DNA from: JAABVD01 sp965204545
GTDB taxonomy: Bacteria > Verrucomicrobiota > Verrucomicrobiia > Opitutales > UBA2995
Direction: 5' to 3'
DNA: 64,000 bases
Assembly (NCBI GenBank): GCA_965204545.1
Contig: CBDBFA010000003.1
Coordinates: 1,612,001 to 1,676,000, forward strand
Shown one piece after another: positions 61,358 through 64,000 of this stretch. The notes beneath the pieces were generated by a model. It did not search any database. It was not told where the DNA came from and saw nothing but the letters and a program-made list of their open reading frames with translations. The translations under genes and the position numbers were made by a program. Position 1 is the first letter of the stretch; every line of letters begins with the position of its first letter.

Positions 61358-61798
61358 ATGATTCGGCGTAAAAAGAAACCGGAGCCCAAACCATCGATTC
61401 CCATCGCCCCGATGATCGATGTGGTCTTCCTTTTGCTCCTCTATTACCTGGTGACCTCCACTTTGGAAAAACAGGAGGCTGACATTTCCTTTCAATTGCC
61501 CGGCGTGGTCGAACAATCCGATCCCTTGGAGATGCCGGATGAGCAAATCGTGGAGATTGACGACGAGGGCCAGGTGGTGGTCAATGAATACGCCTACGAT
61601 TCGCCGGATGCCTCGCGGTTCCTCGAACTGACGGCCATGCTCACCCGCTTCAAACAAGCCAGCGATGCCAACAAGGTCGACGCTTTGGTGACCCTGGCGC
61701 CCAGCGACGGAACCTCGCACCAAGTTATCGTGCGGGTAATGGACGCTTGTTCGAAGGCGGGAATCAAGGGTATAAATTTCTCGGTCGCCGATGAGTGA
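61358..61798 (+). CDS. exbD: ExbD/TolR family protein 2
   Basis: The 146-residue protein has the helix IAPMIDVVFLLLLYYLVTSTLEKQEA (about 14-38, same key Asp) and a periplasmic domain with VVNEYAYDSPDASRFLELTAMLTRF and LVTLAPSDGTSHQVIVRVMDACSKAGI. It is more divergent than the first copy. It may form a heterodimer with it. The stop overlaps argH by 8 bp. Confidence 0.9.
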   Translation: MIRRKKKPEPKPSIPIAPMIDVVFLLLLYYLVTSTLEKQEADISFQLPGVVEQSDPLEMPDEQIVEIDDEGQVVVNEYAYDSPDASRFLELTAMLTRFKQASDANKVDALVTLAPSDGTSHQVIVRVMDACSKAGIKGINFSVADE

Positions 61799-63194
61799 AG
61801 CTCGCCAACAGCCCACTTGGGGGGGCCGGTTTTCCAAAGAACCGGCCGAGTTGATGTTGCGTTTCAGCGAATCGGTTTCCTTTGACAAACGCCTCGCCCC
61901 CTTTGACCTGCAATGCAGCCGGGCCCATGCCGCCATGCTTTGCCATGTCGGGTTGATTTCCGAGGACGAAAAAGCGGCCATCCACAATGGGCTCGACACC
62001 CTTGCCCGGGAGATTGAGACGTGTGAATTTACCTGGTCGATATCCATGGAGGACGTCCACATGAATATCGAACGGGCCCTCATCGAGCGGGTTCCGGAAG
62101 CGGAGAAGCTGCACGCCGGAAGGTCGCGGAACGATCAAGTGGCCACCGATGTGCGGTTGTTTGTCAAAGCGCAGGCGCGTGAGATTACCGGTGGTCTCCG
62201 TGCGGTCATGAATGTCCTCCTGGATCGAGCGGAAGGGGATGGAGAGATTCTCCTGCCTGGTTACACCCATTTGCAGCGGGCTCAACCCGTGAGTTTGGGG
62301 CATCATTTGTTGGCATACGTGGAGATGCTTGGGCGGGACCTGAGGCGAATGAATCATGTGGCCGACCAAGCAAACTGGTGCCCGTTGGGATCGGGAGCGT
62401 TGGCCGGAACTACCTTGCCCATCGACCGGGAATTTACTGCGAGAATTCTGGGCTTCGTCGATTCCGGGGGGGAGCCTCGGTTGACCCGGAACAGTATGGA
62501 TGCGGTAAGCGATCGCGATTGGATACTGGATGCGGTTTACGCCTGCGCCATGATTGGCCTTCATTTGTCGCGTTTGGCGGAAGATTTGATTTTGTGGTGC
62601 AGCAGCGAGTTTGGATTCGTCAATCTGCCCCAATCCTATTCTACGGGGTCTTCTTTGATGCCGCAGAAAATGAACCCGGATGCCATGGAACTGGTCCGGG
62701 GCAAGTCCGGGCGGATGGTGGGCGATTTACAAACCCTGTTGACCCTGGTGAAGGGCTTGCCCCTCACCTATAATCGGGATCTCCAGGAAGATAAACTCCC
62801 CCTGTTTGACGCCTGTGACCAAGTGATGCTTTCCCTGCAAGTGGTGGAAGGCGTGTTGCAGGGGATGGAGGTGAACGCGGTCAGGTGTGCCTCAGCCGTT
62901 TCCGACCCCGTCCTGCTCGCCACCGATGTGGTAGATTACCTGATAGGGAAGGGGGTTGCTTTCCGCAAGGCCCACCATGCAGTTGGAGCCTTGGTGGCCC
63001 GGTCCGAGGAATTGGGCGTCCGGCTGAATGAAATTTCCCTGGAGGAAGCAAGGAAAATCGAGGCCCATTTCGGGGAAGACTGGGTCGAGGCATTGGATAT
63101 CGGAAAGGCCATGGCTGCCCGGGAAAAGCCGGGAATGCCGGGTCCGAAACAGGTCGGGAAGCAAATCCGTTACTGGCGATCCTTCCTGGCTTGA
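61791..63194 (+). CDS. argH: Argininosuccinate lyase
   Basis: The 467-residue protein of the fumarase/aspartase superfamily has TWGGRFSKEPAELMLRFSESV at the start, SRNDQVATDVRLF, the family signature GSSLMPQKMNPDAMEL (about 285-300, catalytic Ser loop) and GYTHLQRAQPVSLGHHLLAY. It splits argininosuccinate into arginine and fumarate. ATG 61791 overlaps exbD by 8 bp. It ends the run of plus-strand genes. Confidence 0.96.
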   Translation: MSEARQQPTWGGRFSKEPAELMLRFSESVSFDKRLAPFDLQCSRAHAAMLCHVGLISEDEKAAIHNGLDTLAREIETCEFTWSISMEDVHMNIERALIERVPEAEKLHAGRSRNDQVATDVRLFVKAQAREITGGLRAVMNVLLDRAEGDGEILLPGYTHLQRAQPVSLGHHLLAYVEMLGRDLRRMNHVADQANWCPLGSGALAGTTLPIDREFTARILGFVDSGGEPRLTRNSMDAVSDRDWILDAVYACAMIGLHLSRLAEDLILWCSSEFGFVNLPQSYSTGSSLMPQKMNPDAMELVRGKSGRMVGDLQTLLTLVKGLPLTYNRDLQEDKLPLFDACDQVMLSLQVVEGVLQGMEVNAVRCASAVSDPVLLATDVVDYLIGKGVAFRKAHHAVGALVARSEELGVRLNEISLEEARKIEAHFGEDWVEALDIGKAMAAREKPGMPGPKQVGKQIRYWRSFLA

Positions 63195-63209
63195 CTGGGG
63201 ATGGGCAAA

Positions 63210-64000
63210 CTATTGAAACAGGACTTCAGGCTTGCTCACTGGGAGGAGGCACACGGTGCCGATGCAGCGCTGGTAACCGGGCGGTTGTTCGGGCTCATTT
63301 GAAAGCAGGCAAAATCGCTTTACCCAGGGTTGTCGGCGGAGAACCGCGGCAAGGTCGTCCAAATTATCCACGTCTTTGGCTTTAATGACCTCGATACCGT
63401 TGCTGTCCGCCACGAGCGCCCCCAAGGCGTGGGGAATCCCGTTCGGACTTCTTGCGATCGGACCCGAGTAGGCCTGCCGGAGTTCCAGAAACGCTTCCTG
63501 ATATGAGGGGTCGAGGGTCAGGTAATAGAGGCTGCTTAGCACGTGAAGCATGGATGCATTACCCGACGGGATTGCTCCATCCCACCACTCCTTCTTGCGA
63601 GTGATCAGGCTCTCGTGATCGTGGGAGGTAAAGTAGAAGCCCACCGCCTCGGGATCTTTGAAATGGGTCAGCGCCGCCTTGGTTATGGCCTCGCAACGGT
63701 TCAGGTAACGCTTGGATTGGCCCGGGTTGAAGGTGTCGGAGTAGGCCACGATTGCCAGCAAGGCCTCGGCGTAAAATGCGTAATCGTCGAGATAAGCATT
63801 GACGGCCCCCTCGTTGTAATAGACCGAATAGAGCCGGTTGTCGGGGGTGCGCACATTGTCCCAAATGAAATCTGCGGCGGTGCGGGCGGCGGCAAAAAGA
63901 TCGGGCCGATCCAGGGCGAATCCCGCTTCCGCCAACCCGCGAATCAACAGACTGTTCCAGGAGGTGAGTTGTTTTTTGTCCAATCCGGGAGGGATGCGGC
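63210..64000 (-). CDS. YyaL/DUF255 (SSP411-like) protein, C-terminal part (partial)
   Basis: The frame is open to the right window edge (upstream codons give PPGLDKKQLTSWNSLLI) and ends at 63210, giving at least 262 residues. It contains ADFIWDN, LDDYAFYAEALLAIV, GFYFTSHDHESLITRKKEWWDGAIPSGNA and PWVKRFCL, blocks of the alpha/alpha-toroid domain of YyaL/spermatogenesis-associated protein 20 (thioredoxin-domain DUF255 proteins). The N-terminal thioredoxin-like domain is outside the window. The role is unclear; the toroid domain resembles glycosidases/epimerases such as AGE-fold proteins. Confidence 0.85.
   Translation of the reverse strand, partial: RIPPGLDKKQLTSWNSLLIRGLAEAGFALDRPDLFAAARTAADFIWDNVRTPDNRLYSVYYNEGAVNAYLDDYAFYAEALLAIVAYSDTFNPGQSKRYLNRCEAITKAALTHFKDPEAVGFYFTSHDHESLITRKKEWWDGAIPSGNASMLHVLSSLYYLTLDPSYQEAFLELRQAYSGPIARSPNGIPHALGALVADSNGIEVIKAKDVDNLDDLAAVLRRQPWVKRFCLLSNEPEQPPGYQRCIGTVCLLPVSKPEVLFQ

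Noticed and set aside
60926..62083. A 385-residue minus-strand open frame
   Set aside because: Antisense to exbD, exbD and argH; no recognisable protein features.

Overview
The window is an ordinary-looking bacterial chromosome segment of about 55% GC (estimated by eye), with genes packed on both strands. Gene content points to the Verrucomicrobiota, possibly the Opitutales side. The pointers are a secretin tail of the type IV pilus/type II secretion kind, a formylglycine sulfatase, a eukaryote-type UDP-sugar pyrophosphorylase, FolE2, an ABC/GldG/DUF4340 module, paired ExbD proteins and many exported TPR proteins. This is inferred from family distribution, not from a phylogeny.

Layout. 1-5220: secretin tail, FtsB/DivIC-like protein, UDP-sugar pyrophosphorylase, phosphohexomutase, Nudix hydrolase, small exported protein. 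5260-7053: a sulfatase gene broken by one frameshift, followed by a repeat-rich gap. 7054-9738: larE-larB-larC, the complete nickel-pincer cofactor pathway. 10012-13519: SMP-30 protein, membrane protein, LysM protein, OsmC, tRNA-Pro. 13791-18398: two TPR proteins and an ExbB-type protein in one operon. 18636-25052: TPR membrane protein, purU, carB, tRNA-Gly, folE2. 25345-31846: full F-type ATP synthase operon atpBEFHAGDC on the minus strand. 31847-32621: possible small ORF and a MITE-like element. 32619-39610: trmB, PhoR/PhoB-like pair, mnmG, mnmE, recA (minus strand). 39758-41614: MazG-like protein and a Tat-exported alditol-oxidase-like flavoprotein. 41651-45650: tRNA-Glu with a duplicated 3' end, then rpmH-rnpA-yidD-yidC and a YebC-family gene. 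45706-52256: DoxX-like and TPR proteins, then a four-gene ABC/GldG/DUF4340 operon. 52448-64000: prfA, prmC, a tail-specific protease, glnE, rhomboid protease, ferredoxin, two exbD genes, argH and the C-terminal part of a YyaL/DUF255 protein.

Most of the window is housekeeping: translation, tRNA modification, ATP synthesis, membrane insertion, nitrogen and arginine/pyrimidine metabolism. The accessory interest is of three kinds. First, a lar cofactor operon has no LarA-type enzyme beside it. Second, envelope machinery (ExbB/TPR, ExbD pair, GldG-type ABC module) is dispersed. Third, several families of short dispersed repeats repeatedly touch gene ends. The stop codons of folE2, trmB, yidC, carB and exbB are all the first bases of, or lie inside, a repeat. 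One repeat copy at 32248-32621 has matching inverted ends and looks like a non-autonomous mobile element. I saw no CRISPR array, prophage, intact transposase gene or rRNA operon.
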